From contig NZ_JADLJL010000031.1 of NCBI RefSeq assembly GCF_015680235.1, forward strand, positions 1 to 57,154: DNA of 57,154 nt, written 5' to 3'. Origin of the DNA: Pseudomonas guariconensis. Lineage in GTDB: Bacteria; Pseudomonadota; Gammaproteobacteria; Pseudomonadales; Pseudomonadaceae. The stretch's first letter is position 1. Every line of letters begins with the position of its first letter. The notes beneath the pieces were generated by a model, which was given only the letters and a program-made list of their open reading frames with translations, was not told where the DNA came from and ran no database searches. The translations under genes were made by a program, and so were the position numbers. Shown piece by piece: positions 31,869 through 42,141 of this stretch.

Positions 31869-34109
31869 ATGGTACAGGTGAGAGTGCACCAGCCGGTCAA
31901 TACCGACGGTAGTATCAATCTCGAAGCATGGCTGGATCATGTGGTGAGCGTCGACTCGGCGCTGGACCGCAAGGCGCTCAAGGAGGCCTGCGATTTCGCC
32001 CAGGAGGTCGAGAAGAAGGGCAACCCGGCCAAGCATTCCTGGGCCGATGGCACGTCCAGCTTCCAGGCCGGCCTCGAGATCGCCGAAATCCTCGCGGACC
32101 TCAAGCTCGACCAGGACTCCCTCGTGGCGGCGGTGATCTACCGCTCGGTGCGCGAAGGCAAGGTGACCCTGGCCGAGGTCGGCCAGCGGTTCGGCCCGGT
32201 GGTCTCCAAGCTGATCGACGGTGTGCTGCGCATGGCGGCGATCAGCGCCAGCCTCAGCCCGCGCCAGTCGCTGGTGCTCGGCTCCCAGGCCCAGGTGGAG
32301 AATCTGCGCAAGATGCTGGTGGCCATGGTCGACGACGTTCGCGTCGCCCTGATCAAGCTGGCCGAACGTACCTGCGCCATCCGTGCGGTCAAGGCCGCCG
32401 ATGACGAAAAACGCCTGCGCGTGGCACGCGAGGTGTTCGACATCTATGCACCGCTCGCCCACCGCCTGGGCATCGGTCACATCAAGTGGGAGCTGGAGGA
32501 CTTATCCTTCCGCTACCTCGAACCCGATCAGTACAAGCAGATCGCCAAGCTTCTGCACGAGCGCCGCCTCGACCGCGAGCGCTTCATCACCGACGTGATG
32601 AACCAGCTGCAGAACGAGCTGCTGGCCACCGGCGTCAATGCCGACATCAGCGGCCGGGCGAAACATATCTATTCCATCTGGCGCAAGATGCAGCGCAAGG
32701 GCCTGGAGTTCAGCCAGATCTATGACGTGCGTGCGGTACGGGTATTGGTCCCGGAGATCCGCGACTGCTACACCGCGCTCGGTATCGTCCATACCCTCTG
32801 GCGGCACATCCCCAAGGAGTTCGACGACTACATCGCCAACCCCAAGGAAAATGGTTACCGCTCGTTGCACACCGCAGTGATCGGCCCGGAGGGCAAGGTG
32901 CTGGAGGTGCAGATCCGCACCCACGCCATGCACGAGGAGGCCGAGCTGGGCGTCTGTGCCCACTGGCGCTACAAGGGCACCGACGTCAAGTCCAGCTCCA
33001 ACCACTACGAAGAGAAGATTTCCTGGCTGCGCCAGGTGCTCGAGTGGCACGAAGAGCTGGGCGACATCGGCGGGCTGGCCGAGCAGCTGCGGGTCGATAT
33101 CGAGCCGGACCGGGTCTATGTGTTCACCCCCGACGGCCATGCCATCGACCTGCCCAAGGGCGCCACGCCGCTGGACTTTGCCTACCGCGTGCACACCGAG
33201 ATCGGTCACAACTGCCGTGGCGCCAAGATCAACGGGCGCATCGTGCCGCTGAACTACAGCCTGCAGACCGGCGAGCAGGTGGAAATCATCACCAGTAAGC
33301 ACGGCAGCCCGAGCCGCGACTGGCTGAACTCCAACCTGGGCTATGTCACCACGTCCCGGGCGCGGGCCAAGATCGTCCATTGGTTCAAACTGCAGGCCCG
33401 CGACCAGAACGTCGCCGCCGGCAAAACCTTGCTCGAGCGCGAGCTGAGCCGCCTGGGCCTGCCCCAGGTCGACTTCGAGCGCCTGGCCGAGAAGGCCAAC
33501 GTCAAGACCGCCGAGGACATGTTCGCCGCCCTGGGCGCTGGCGACCTGCGCCTTGCCCACATGGTCAATGCCGCCCAGCAGCTGCTCGAGCCCGAGCGCA
33601 ACGAGCAGATCGAGCTGATCCCGCGCAAGGCCAGCGGCACCCGTTCCGGCAAGCGTGGCGACATCCAGATCCAGGGCGTCGGCAACCTGCTCACGCAGAT
33701 GGCCGGCTGCTGCCAGCCGCTGCCGGGCGATGCCATCGTCGGCTACATCACCCAGGGCCGAGGCGTGAGTATCCACCGCCAGGACTGTGCCTCGGTGCTG
33801 CAGCTGGCCGGCAAGGAGCCGGAGCGGATGATCCAGGTCAGCTGGGGGCCGATCCCGGTGCAGACCTACCCGGTCGACATCATCATCCGTGCCTACGACC
33901 GCCCGGGGTTGCTGCGCGACGTGTCTCAGGTACTGCTCAACGAGAAGATCAACGTATTGGCGGTCAACACCCGCTCGAACAAGGAAGACAACACCGCCTT
34001 GATGTCGCTGACCATCGAAATCCCCGGGCTGGATGCCCTCGGGCGCCTGCTGGGGCGGATCTCGCAGTTGCCGAACATCATCGAGACGCGGCGTAATCGC
34101 ACCCCTTGA
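31869..34109 (+). CDS. relA: GTP pyrophosphokinase RelA
   Basis: Ribosome-associated (p)ppGpp synthetase (746 aa) that triggers the stringent response. The N-terminal HD region has HSWADGTSSFQAG in place of the intact histidine/aspartate hydrolase site, as in monofunctional RelA. The synthetase domain has IANPKENGYRSLHTAV and the EVQIRT motif. TGS begins at DRVYVFTPDGHAIDLPKG, followed by the zinc-finger/RIS region with AGCCQPLPGD, and an ACT domain near the end. ATG 31869 follows AAAGAAAG. It lies 97 bases after rlmD. Confidence 0.95.
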   Translation: MVQVRVHQPVNTDGSINLEAWLDHVVSVDSALDRKALKEACDFAQEVEKKGNPAKHSWADGTSSFQAGLEIAEILADLKLDQDSLVAAVIYRSVREGKVTLAEVGQRFGPVVSKLIDGVLRMAAISASLSPRQSLVLGSQAQVENLRKMLVAMVDDVRVALIKLAERTCAIRAVKAADDEKRLRVAREVFDIYAPLAHRLGIGHIKWELEDLSFRYLEPDQYKQIAKLLHERRLDRERFITDVMNQLQNELLATGVNADISGRAKHIYSIWRKMQRKGLEFSQIYDVRAVRVLVPEIRDCYTALGIVHTLWRHIPKEFDDYIANPKENGYRSLHTAVIGPEGKVLEVQIRTHAMHEEAELGVCAHWRYKGTDVKSSSNHYEEKISWLRQVLEWHEELGDIGGLAEQLRVDIEPDRVYVFTPDGHAIDLPKGATPLDFAYRVHTEIGHNCRGAKINGRIVPLNYSLQTGEQVEIITSKHGSPSRDWLNSNLGYVTTSRARAKIVHWFKLQARDQNVAAGKTLLERELSRLGLPQVDFERLAEKANVKTAEDMFAALGAGDLRLAHMVNAAQQLLEPERNEQIELIPRKASGTRSGKRGDIQIQGVGNLLTQMAGCCQPLPGDAIVGYITQGRGVSIHRQDCASVLQLAGKEPERMIQVSWGPIPVQTYPVDIIIRAYDRPGLLRDVSQVLLNEKINVLAVNTRSNKEDNTALMSLTIEIPGLDALGRLLGRISQLPNIIETRRNRTP

Positions 34110-34132
34110 ACACCGGGGTCGCTGTGCGGCCC

Positions 34133-34197
34133 ATCGCCGGCAAGCCGGCTCCCACACAATAGCCTGATACCCGGTGGGAGCCGGCTGCCGGCGATCG
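34133..34197. repeat. Inverted REP pair between relA and mazG
   Basis: ATCGCCGGCAAGCCGGCTCCCAC faces GTGGGAGCCGGCTGCCGGCGAT. A short hairpin (GAGGGC-GAA-GCCCTC) follows. Confidence 0.9.
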
Positions 34198-34229
34198 AGG
34201 GCGAAGCCCTCGCCCAGGAACCGACTGAC

Positions 34230-35063
34230 ATGACCTACACCCTCGACGACCTGCTGCACCTCATGGCCCGCCTGCGCGACCCGCAACACGGCTGCCCGTG
34301 GGACCTGAAGCAGAACTACGCGAGCATCGTCCCGCACACCCTCGAGGAGGCCTACGAGGTCGCCGATACCATCGAACGCGGCGACTTCGAACACTTGCAG
34401 GGCGAGTTGGGCGACCTGCTGTTCCAGGTGGTCTACTACAGCCAGCTGGCCCGAGAAGAAGGGCGCTTCGCCTTCGATGGCGTGGTCGACAGCATCACCC
34501 GCAAGCTGGTCCGCCGGCACCCGCATGTCTTCCCCACCGGTGACCTGTACGCACCCTTGGATACCCCCCGCCTGAGCGAGGCTCAGGTCAAGTCACGCTG
34601 GGAAGAGATCAAGGCCCAGGAGCGCGCCGAGAAGAGCGAGCCCGAGCAGTTGTCGCTGCTCGACGACGTGCCGGCGGCATTGCCAGCCCTGTCGCGCGCG
34701 GCCAAGCTGCAAAAGCGCGCGGCCACCGTCGGTTTCGACTGGCCTGACGCCTTGCCGGTGTTGGACAAAGTCCGGGAAGAGCTCGATGAAGTGTTGCAGG
34801 CCATGGCCGACGGCGATGGTGATGCCCTGGAGGACGAAATCGGTGACCTGCTGTTCGCCACCGTCAACCTCGCTCGACACCTCAAGCATGACCCGGAAAA
34901 CGCCCTGCGCCGGGCCAACCGCAAGTTCGAACGACGTTTCCGCTTCATCGAACAGGCATTGCGTGACAGTGGCCGCCCGATCGAAGATTGTACCCTTGAT
35001 GAACTGGACGCCCTGTGGGGCGAAGCCAAGCGTCAGGAAAAGAACCTGCCCAGCTGCGGCTGA
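34230..35063 (+). CDS. mazG: Nucleoside triphosphate pyrophosphohydrolase MazG
   Basis: House-cleaning NTP pyrophosphatase (277 aa) with two MazG domains. The first has CPWDLKQNYASIVPHTLEEAYE and ELGDLLFQVV. The second has EELDEVLQAM and EIGDLLFATVNLARHL. These EExE...ExxD sets bind Mg2+. In E. coli MazG also lowers (p)ppGpp, and here too it sits directly behind relA. Confidence 0.93.
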   Translation: MTYTLDDLLHLMARLRDPQHGCPWDLKQNYASIVPHTLEEAYEVADTIERGDFEHLQGELGDLLFQVVYYSQLAREEGRFAFDGVVDSITRKLVRRHPHVFPTGDLYAPLDTPRLSEAQVKSRWEEIKAQERAEKSEPEQLSLLDDVPAALPALSRAAKLQKRAATVGFDWPDALPVLDKVREELDEVLQAMADGDGDALEDEIGDLLFATVNLARHLKHDPENALRRANRKFERRFRFIEQALRDSGRPIEDCTLDELDALWGEAKRQEKNLPSCG

Positions 35064-35087
35064 GCTGTTGCATAAGTGAGTGAATAC

Positions 35088-35627
35088 ATGAGCCTTTCCC
35101 TTCGCGACCAATTGCTCAAGGCCGGTCTGGTCAACCAGAAACAGGTCAAGCAGGTCAACAAAGCCGAGAAGAAACAGAAACGCCTGGAGCACAAGGGCCA
35201 GGTCGAGGTCGACGACACCCAGCAGCGCCAGGCCAAGGAAGCCATGGCCGAGAAGGCCAAAAAAGACCAGGAGCTGAACCGCCAGCTGCAGGAAAAGGCC
35301 GAGCAGAAGGCCCGTGCCGCGCAAATCAAGCAATTGATCGAAGCGACCCGCTTGCCCAAGCTCAACACCGAGGATTACTACAACTTCGTCGACGACAAGA
35401 AGGTCAAGCGCATTGCCGTCAACGCCCTGATGCGCAGCAAGCTCAGCAACGGCGCCTTGGCGATCGTCTCCTTCGGCGGCGGCTACGAGGTGATCCCGCG
35501 TGAAGCCGCGGTGAAGATCCAGGAGCGCGACCCGCATCGCATCCTGCTGCTCAATACCCATGTCGAGGAAGCGGACGAGGACGATCCGTACGCCGCGTAC
35601 AAGATTCCTGACGACCTCATGTGGTAA
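35088..35627 (+). CDS. DUF2058 family protein (YaiL-like)
   Basis: Charged protein of 179 aa: MSLSLRDQLLKAGLVNQKQ at the N-terminus, then a Lys/Glu/Gln-rich likely coiled coil (residues 20-85), then a compact C-terminal part with LPKLNTEDYYNFVDD. This matches DUF2058 (nucleoprotein/polynucleotide-associated YaiL-like); the role is unknown. ATG 35088 is favoured over a GTG four codons upstream. It follows mazG by 24 bases. Confidence 0.82.
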   Translation: MSLSLRDQLLKAGLVNQKQVKQVNKAEKKQKRLEHKGQVEVDDTQQRQAKEAMAEKAKKDQELNRQLQEKAEQKARAAQIKQLIEATRLPKLNTEDYYNFVDDKKVKRIAVNALMRSKLSNGALAIVSFGGGYEVIPREAAVKIQERDPHRILLLNTHVEEADEDDPYAAYKIPDDLMW

Positions 35628-35632
35628 TTGGC

Positions 35633-35698
35633 TCCTACAGGACTCGCACGATCCCTGTAGGAGCGGCCTTGTGCCGCGATAGGGCCGCGAAGCGGCCC
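35633..35698. repeat. REP pair with flanking hairpin
   Basis: A truncated arm (CTCCTACAG) faces a full core (TGTAGGAGCGGCCTTGTGCC), followed by GGGCCGC-GAA-GCGGCCC at 35682-35698. Confidence 0.8.
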
Positions 35699-35714
35699 CA
35701 CTGTGTACTGGGGC

Positions 35715-35897
35715 TCACTGCGTACTACGCTGGTTTTCCAGGCACTCCAGCTCGCTGCGATACTGCTGGGCCTCCTGCTCGGAGTGGAACATGCCCACCA
35801 GTTCGCCTTGCTGGTGCACGTCCCAGATCCGCAGGCCATGGGCCTGGCTTTCGTGGGACATTTTCGATTCGTCGCGTTCGGTTACTTGGACTGTCAT
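35715..35897 (-). CDS. Small conserved-looking protein, 60 aa
   Basis: The product MTVQVTERDESKMSHESQAH... contains LRIWDVHQQGELVGMFHSEQEAQQYRSELE, which looks like a small beta-alpha fold. ATG 35897 follows a good GTGGAG. Function unknown. It stands alone between two REP pairs on the minus strand. Confidence 0.65.
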   Translation of the reverse strand: MTVQVTERDESKMSHESQAHGLRIWDVHQQGELVGMFHSEQEAQQYRSELECLENQRSTQ

Positions 35898-36013
35898 CGT
35901 TAAACTCCACTTTCGATTGGCTGCGGCAACGTGTCGCAGGTCTCTTTTATAGAGTTTGTTAGCAGGCTAAGTAAATTAAAACGACGATGAAACAAGTTTC
36001 ATCCAGGCCTGGC

Positions 36014-36103
36014 TCAATCGCGGGACAAGCCCGGCTCCCACAGGTTTGCCGCTGTTCTAGGAAGCGGCGGTAGCCTGTGGGAGCGGGCTTGCCCCGCGAT
36101 TGG
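36014..36103. repeat. Inverted REP pair
   Basis: AATCGCGGGACAAGCCCGGCTCC faces GGAGCGGGCTTGCCCCGCGATT across about 45 bases. Confidence 0.9.
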
Positions 36104-36132
36104 GGCGGCCCAGGCCGCGAACAGATTCCAGG

Positions 36133-36164
36133 CAAAAAGAAGCCCCGCATCAAGCGGGGCTTCG
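36133..36164 (-). terminator. Rho-independent terminator after DUF3108 gene
   Basis: The stem GAAGCCCCGC / GCGGGGCTTC with loop ATCAA (36139-36163) has an A-run at 36134-36138, giving a T-tract on the minus strand. It ends the purM-purN-DUF3108 operon. Confidence 0.9.
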
Positions 36165-36184
36165 AGCATTGCAGGCAGCGGTGA

Positions 36185-36895
36185 TCAGTTACCCTTCACC
36201 GACTTGCCATCGACCGTACCGTCCTGCAGCACGATCACATACTCCTTGCCATCGGTCTCGACCTGGCGCAGCTGTACCAGCAGGTAGTCCCAGTCCTTGG
36301 CGAACCACAGCTCGGTGATGCGCTTGCTCTGGCTCGGGTCGCGCACGCGCTCGACCTTCACGGCATCGACCTGGCCGGTCTTGGTGGTGACCTTCTCGGT
36401 GCCGAGCACGCGGAAGTCGTAGGTGTCGATCTCGTCGCCATCGACCACCTGGTAGGTCATGCTCTTCTTGCCTGCGGCCACGTCATGCTGCAGGGCCAGT
36501 TGGTAAGAAGATTTGTCCAGCACACCGCGGTTGAGCGGCAGGCTGACGGCATCGCCACGGTCGGAACCGGTGATCTTCTTGCTGTCCCAGTCGAAGGTCA
36601 GGTCGACTTTCTTCGCTTTGCCTAAGCCGCCACGTTCGAAGTGGTACTTCTGTGGCAGCAGGGTGTCGTTGTCCAGGCGCAGAGTGCTTTGCTCGGTCAG
36701 GCTGGCGATCATCATGGAAGCCTTGAAATTAAGGTTCCAGGTACCGTTGGCGTTCTTTTCCAGGCTGCGCTCGGCAGTGCCACTCATGGGCAGCTGCTTC
36801 CAGTCGGCGGTATAGCTGGCCGAGAAAGGCTTCAGATCAGCTGCCTGGAGCGGCAGGGCGAGCACGGCGAGAGCCAAGAGCAGGGCACGACGCAT
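36185..36895 (-). CDS. DUF3108 domain protein, periplasmic
   Basis: Protein of 236 aa with a signal peptide (cleavage near LQA-ADLKPF) and a DUF3108-type beta-rich domain: FSASYTADWKQLPMSGTAERSL, LTFDWDSKKITG, and YDFRVLGTEKVTTKTGQVDAVKVERV. The family is an outer-membrane-associated lipid/LPS-type fold of unknown function. It follows purN by 8 bases and ends in a strong terminator. ATG 36895 was chosen because the signal peptide starts there. Confidence 0.8.
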   Translation of the reverse strand: MRRALLLALAVLALPLQAADLKPFSASYTADWKQLPMSGTAERSLEKNANGTWNLNFKASMMIASLTEQSTLRLDNDTLLPQKYHFERGGLGKAKKVDLTFDWDSKKITGSDRGDAVSLPLNRGVLDKSSYQLALQHDVAAGKKSMTYQVVDGDEIDTYDFRVLGTEKVTTKTGQVDAVKVERVRDPSQSKRITELWFAKDWDYLLVQLRQVETDGKEYVIVLQDGTVDGKSVKGN

Positions 36896-36903
36896 AAATT
36901 CTC

Positions 36904-37556
36904 CTAGGGTCGAATCAAGTGACCGCTGGCCGCCAAGGGCTGGCCATCCAGTAATGCACCCTGTTCGCCCAGGCACAAGCGTCCTTCGGCGAACCAGCGC
37001 ACCGCCAGCGGGTAGATCTGGTGTTCCTGGCGATGAACACGCTGGGCCAGGCTGTCGGGTGTATCGCCTGGCTCAACCGGTACCACTGCCTGTACGACCA
37101 AGGGGCCGCCATCGAGTTCCTCGGTGACGAAGTGTACGCTGCAACCATGTTCCGCGTCGCCCGCTTCCAGCGCCCGTTGATGGGTGTGCAGCCCTTTGTA
37201 CTTGGGCAGCAGTGACGGGTGGATGTTGAGCAGGCGGCCCTGGTAATGGCGGACGAACCCGCCACTGAGGATACGCATGAAACCGGCGAGCACTACCAGG
37301 TCCGGCTCGAAGCCGTCGATCAGCGCCATCAGCGCCGTATCGAAGGCTTCGCGGCCCTCGAAGCCACCGTGGGCCAGCACGGCGGTTTCGATACCGGCCG
37401 CCTGGGCCCGCTGCAGGCCATAGGCGTCGGCGCGATTGGAAATCACGCCGCGAATGCGCACAGGGCTATCGTCGCCACGGTTGGCGTCGATCAGCGCTTG
37501 CAGGTTACTGCCGGAGCCCGACAGCAGTACCACGACATTACAGGTCTTGCTTGGCA

Positions 37557-37557
<1 letters not shown>
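36904..37557 (-). CDS. purN: Phosphoribosylglycinamide formyltransferase (GAR transformylase)
   Basis: Purine-pathway enzyme (217 aa) using 10-formyl-THF to formylate GAR. The phosphate loop VVLLSGSGSNLQALI is at the N-terminus. The catalytic Asn and His are in LLNIHPSLLPKYKG, and Asp is in VTEELDGG. It is coupled to purM by a one-base TGATG overlap. The C-terminus extends to HLIRP, about 217 residues as in other pseudomonads. Confidence 0.94.
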
Positions 37558-38615
<1,058 letters not shown>

Positions 38616-38956
38616 TGATCCAGGCCTTTAGGAGGGAGGGATTCGGGAAAACGACCGCGACGGCCAAGGCCGGCTCGAAGGGCGGCGGCTGCCTGTACGT
38701 CACTGGTCTGCGAAGGCGCGCGATTTTATCAGGGTTGCCGGGCAGCGGCCATCCTCAGGCCGACGGGCAGGGCGTGAATCTGGCAAAAAACATCCTTTCA
38801 CAGGCTGTGACTGGTTGCCGGGCCGGTGCCTGTATAAGGTAATAGGAAAGGCGGCGGGCCGAATCGGCTGGTGCGGCGGAGCGTTTTCGCCGTGCCGGGG
38901 TCAAAACGGCACATTGGGTACCCGACGCCCCTTGGACATCTGGACAGGAATCCTTC
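38616..38956. other. Divergent intergenic region purM / DUF2066 gene
   Basis: About 340 bases with no gene. A TATAAG at 38833-38838 could be a -10 for the rightward gene, but its -35 is weak. No operator motif was recognised for purM. Confidence 0.4.
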
Positions 38957-40015
38957 ATGCGTTTTCTCAATCACCTGGCGGTCGCTTGCCTGGTCGTGGG
39001 CAGTGCCGTTGCACAGGCCGAAACCGTCTCCGGGCTCTACCAGGTCCGTGAGCCTATCGACGGGCAGGGTAGCGAAGCACGCGCCCAGACCACCAGCAAG
39101 GCTCTGGACACCCTGGTACTGCGCCTGACCGGCGACCCCAAGGCAGCCCAGAGCCCGGGCCTTGCAGCATTGCGCAAGGACCCGCAGCAAATCATCAACC
39201 AAGTAGGCACTGAGGCAGGTCCGCCCGAGACCTTGGTGGTGGAATTCGACCCTGGCAGTACCGAACGCGCCCTGCGCCAGGCCGGCCTGGCCCTGTGGGG
39301 CAGCAACCGGCCGTCGGTCCTCGGTTGGTGGCTGAACGACAGCGTCGAAGGCAGCAACCTGGTAGGCGACGGGCAATCCGCCGCCGGGCCGTTGCGACGT
39401 GCCGCCCAGCACCGAGGCCTGCCGCTGCGTTTGCCGCTGGGCGACCTGCAAGAACAATTGGTGGCCAATGCCCAGCAATTGGAGGGCAACGACCCGGCAC
39501 CCTTGCGTGAGGCGTCCGAGCGTTATAACGCCGATGCCATGCTGGCAGTGCATGCCCAGGAAACGGACGGCAAGTGGCAGGGTAAGTGGCAGCTGTGGCT
39601 GGGTGACCAGCGCGAGCAAGGCAACGTCGAGGCAGCCGACCAGGCTGCCCTGGCCGATGCGGTGATGCTGGCGGTCAGCAGCCGCCTGGCACCGCGCTAC
39701 GTCACCCGCCCGGGTGCCAGCAGCCAGTTGCAGCTCCAGGTGCAGGGCATGAACCTGCCGCGCTATGCTGAGCTTAGCCGCGTGCTCGAGCCCTACGGCC
39801 CACGCCTGCGCCAGGCTGAAGGCGATACCTTGACCTACAGCGTCACTGGCAACCGCGAGCAACTGCGCGCCCAGCTGGGCCTGGCCAAGCTCCAGGAGCT
39901 GCCGCCTGAGCAGGCGCCTGCGCCGCAGCCCGATGCTACCGCGGCGTCGCAGCCACCGGGCACGCCCCAGCCGGCGGCGCCCAAGCCGTTCGACGGCCTG
40001 CGCTTTCGCTGGTAA
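38957..40015 (+). CDS. DUF2066 domain protein, exported
   Basis: Protein of 352 aa with a signal peptide (cleavage near AQA-ETVSGLY) and the DUF2066 layout: VREPIDGQGSEARAQTTSKALDTLVLRLTGD, then GGLALWG-like strands and WWLND. The last ~30 residues are Pro/Ala/Gln-rich (PEQAPAPQPDATAASQPPG), ending FDGLRFRW. Function unknown. It precedes the PerM-like permease gene by 12 bases, a conserved pairing upstream of hda. Confidence 0.8.
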   Translation: MRFLNHLAVACLVVGSAVAQAETVSGLYQVREPIDGQGSEARAQTTSKALDTLVLRLTGDPKAAQSPGLAALRKDPQQIINQVGTEAGPPETLVVEFDPGSTERALRQAGLALWGSNRPSVLGWWLNDSVEGSNLVGDGQSAAGPLRRAAQHRGLPLRLPLGDLQEQLVANAQQLEGNDPAPLREASERYNADAMLAVHAQETDGKWQGKWQLWLGDQREQGNVEAADQAALADAVMLAVSSRLAPRYVTRPGASSQLQLQVQGMNLPRYAELSRVLEPYGPRLRQAEGDTLTYSVTGNREQLRAQLGLAKLQELPPEQAPAPQPDATAASQPPGTPQPAAPKPFDGLRFRW

Positions 40016-40027
40016 GGAGTGCCACGC

Positions 40028-41101
40028 ATGATCGATATGCGCCGTTGGGCGTGGCTGGGTGTGGCGTTGCTGGTCGCCGTGCTGCTCTATTGCCTGCATA
40101 ACATCCTGTCGCCGTTCCTGGTCGGCATCCTGCTTGCCTACCTCGCCGACCCCCTCGTCGATCGCCTGGAGCGCCTGGGCCTGTCGCGGACCTGGGGCGT
40201 GGTGGTGGTGTTCAGCCTGTTCGCCTTGCTGTTCCTGGCCCTGCTGCTGGTGTTGGTACCGATGCTGGCCAAACAGCTGGTGCGCTTGTACGAACTGGCC
40301 CCGCAGATGCTCGATTGGCTGCAGCATGTGGCGCTGCCCTGGGTGCAGGGCCGGTTGGGCCTGGCCGATGGCTTCTGGAAGTTCGACAAGATCAAGGCCG
40401 CCATCGGCGCGCACATGGGCCAAACCACCGACATCGTCGGTGTGGTGGTGTCCCAGGCCACGGCCTCGGGGCTGGCCTTGCTCGCCTGGCTGGCCAACCT
40501 GGTGCTGATTCCGGTGGTAGGTTTCTATTTGCTGCGCGATTGGGATCTGATGATGGCCAAGCTGCGCAGCCTCTTGCCACGCAATCGCGAAACCCAGGTC
40601 ATGGGCCTGGCGGGGGAGTGCCATGAGGTGCTGGGCGCCTTCGTTCGCGGCCAGTTGCTGGTGATGCTGGCGCTCGGCTTGATCTATGCAGGTGGGCTGA
40701 TGCTGGTGGGCCTGGAGCTGGGGCTGCTGATCGGCCTGTTGGCCGGGCTTGCGGCCATCGTGCCGTATATGGGGTTCATCATCGGCATCGGCGCGGCATT
40801 GATCGCGGGCCTGTTCCAGTTCGGCGGCGATCCTTATGCCATGCTCGGCATCGTCGCGGTGTTCATGGTCGGCCAGGCGCTCGAAGGTATGGTGCTGACG
40901 CCATTGCTGGTGGGCGACCGCATTGGCCTGCACCCGGTGGCGGTGATCTTCGCGATCCTGGCCGGTGGCGAGCTGTTCGGCTTCACGGGTGTGCTGCTGG
41001 CCTTGCCGGTGGCTGCGGTGATCATGGTATTGCTGCGGCATGTGCATGACCTCTACAAGGAATCGGACATGTATGCCGGGGATATCGACCCGAAGCTTTA
41101 G
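40028..41101 (+). CDS. AI-2E/PerM family permease
   Basis: Integral membrane protein (357 aa) with about eight helices. FLVGILLAYLADPLVDRLERLGLSR is near the N-terminus, and EGMVLTPLLVGDRIGLHPVAVIFAILAGGELFGFTGVLLALP is the hallmark C-terminal block of the AI-2E transporter family (PerM/TqsA/YdiK). Many members do not transport AI-2, so the substrate is open. ATG 40028 lies 9 bases after AAGGAG. Confidence 0.85.
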   Translation: MIDMRRWAWLGVALLVAVLLYCLHNILSPFLVGILLAYLADPLVDRLERLGLSRTWGVVVVFSLFALLFLALLLVLVPMLAKQLVRLYELAPQMLDWLQHVALPWVQGRLGLADGFWKFDKIKAAIGAHMGQTTDIVGVVVSQATASGLALLAWLANLVLIPVVGFYLLRDWDLMMAKLRSLLPRNRETQVMGLAGECHEVLGAFVRGQLLVMLALGLIYAGGLMLVGLELGLLIGLLAGLAAIVPYMGFIIGIGAALIAGLFQFGGDPYAMLGIVAVFMVGQALEGMVLTPLLVGDRIGLHPVAVIFAILAGGELFGFTGVLLALPVAAVIMVLLRHVHDLYKESDMYAGDIDPKL

Positions 41102-41108
41102 AAGAGTA

Positions 41109-41160
41109 GGGGCCGCGTCGCGGCCCTTGCCCCGCGATCAAGGGCGAAGCCCTTGCCATG
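41109..41160. repeat. REP remnant with two hairpins
   Basis: GGGCCGC-GTC-GCGGCCC, a truncated CCTTGCCCCGCGAT REP end, and AAGGGC-GAA-GCCCTT follow each other after the permease gene and may terminate it. Confidence 0.55.
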
Positions 41161-41309
41161 CAACCGTGCCGGCAAGGCCAGAACATCATGCAACCCATTG
41201 ATTTTACTTGCCCTATTACCTTCACAGATTGTGCCGCCCGCGTTGCGGGTATAGACTTTGCACACTGTTCACCAAAGGCCCCCTGTGGTCCTCGCGACCG
41301 CCCGCCAGC

Positions 41310-42014
41310 ATGAAACCGATCCAGTTGCCCCTGGGTGTGCGTCTGCGCGATGACGCCACCTTCATCAACTACTATCCGGGCGCCAATGCCGCGGCATTGG
41401 GTTACGTCGAGCGGCTTTGCGAAGCCGACGCCGGCTGGACCGAGAGCCTCATCTACCTATGGGGCAAGCAGGGTGTTGGCCGCACGCACCTGCTCCAAGC
41501 CGCTACCCACCGTTTCCAGCAACTGGGCGAACCAGCCGTCTACCTGCCCCTGGCCCAATTGCTCGACCGTGGCGTGACGTTGCTCGATTACCTGGAGCAA
41601 TACGAACTGGTGTGCATCGACGATCTGCACGTGATCGCCGGCAAGGCCGATTGGGAAGAGGCCATGTTCCACTTGTTCAACCGCCTGCGCGACAGTGGCC
41701 GGCGGCTGTTGCTGGCGGCGTCCAGCTCACCGCGCGAGTTGCCGATCAAATTGCCCGACCTCAAGTCGCGCCTGACCCTGGCGTTGATCTTCCAAATGCG
41801 CGGCCTGTCCGATGAAGACAAGCTGCGCGCCCTGCAATTGCGCGCGTCACGTCGCGGGCTGCACCTGACCGATGAAGTCGGCCATTTCATCCTCACCCGT
41901 GGCGCTCGCAGCATGAGTGCGCTGTTCGACCTGCTCGAGCGTCTCGACCAGGCTTCCCTTCAAGCGCAGCGCAAGCTGACCATCCCGTTCCTCAAGGAAA
42001 CCCTGGGTTGGTAA
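41310..42014 (+). CDS. hda: DnaA regulatory inactivator Hda
   Basis: AAA+ protein (234 aa), a short DnaA relative lacking the DNA-binding domain. With the sliding clamp it converts DnaA-ATP to DnaA-ADP. The N-terminal clamp-binding peptide is MKPIQLPLGVRL (QLPL). Walker A is WGKQGVGRTHLL, with the Hda-type R in place of K. Walker B is LVCIDDLHVI. Sensor regions lie in SSSPRELPIKLPDLKSRL and RGARSMSALFDLLERLD. ATG 41310 starts directly at the clamp motif. Confidence 0.93.
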   Translation: MKPIQLPLGVRLRDDATFINYYPGANAAALGYVERLCEADAGWTESLIYLWGKQGVGRTHLLQAATHRFQQLGEPAVYLPLAQLLDRGVTLLDYLEQYELVCIDDLHVIAGKADWEEAMFHLFNRLRDSGRRLLLAASSSPRELPIKLPDLKSRLTLALIFQMRGLSDEDKLRALQLRASRRGLHLTDEVGHFILTRGARSMSALFDLLERLDQASLQAQRKLTIPFLKETLGW

Positions 42015-42075
42015 CCCCCTGAAAACAGCGCCCCATAGCCTGAAAACAGAAAAGTCACATTTTTTTCGATAAAAT

Positions 42076-42104
42076 TTGCAAATGGCCATGATAGAGGGCA
42101 TAGT
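42076..42104 (+). promoter_or_regulatory. Sigma-70 promoter of first NlpC/P60 gene
   Basis: TTGCAA (42076-42081), a 17-base spacer and CATAGT (42099-42104) lie in an AT-rich stretch 32-66 bases before the gene. Confidence 0.6.
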
Positions 42105-42141
42105 TTCCCCCTTCTAAAGGATTACAGACACGGTCGTGCCC

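Noticed and set aside
32502..34526. Open frame of about 670 codons opposite relA and across the relA-mazG gap
   Set aside because: It runs through a REP pair and has no recognisable domain. relA and mazG account for the coding signal.
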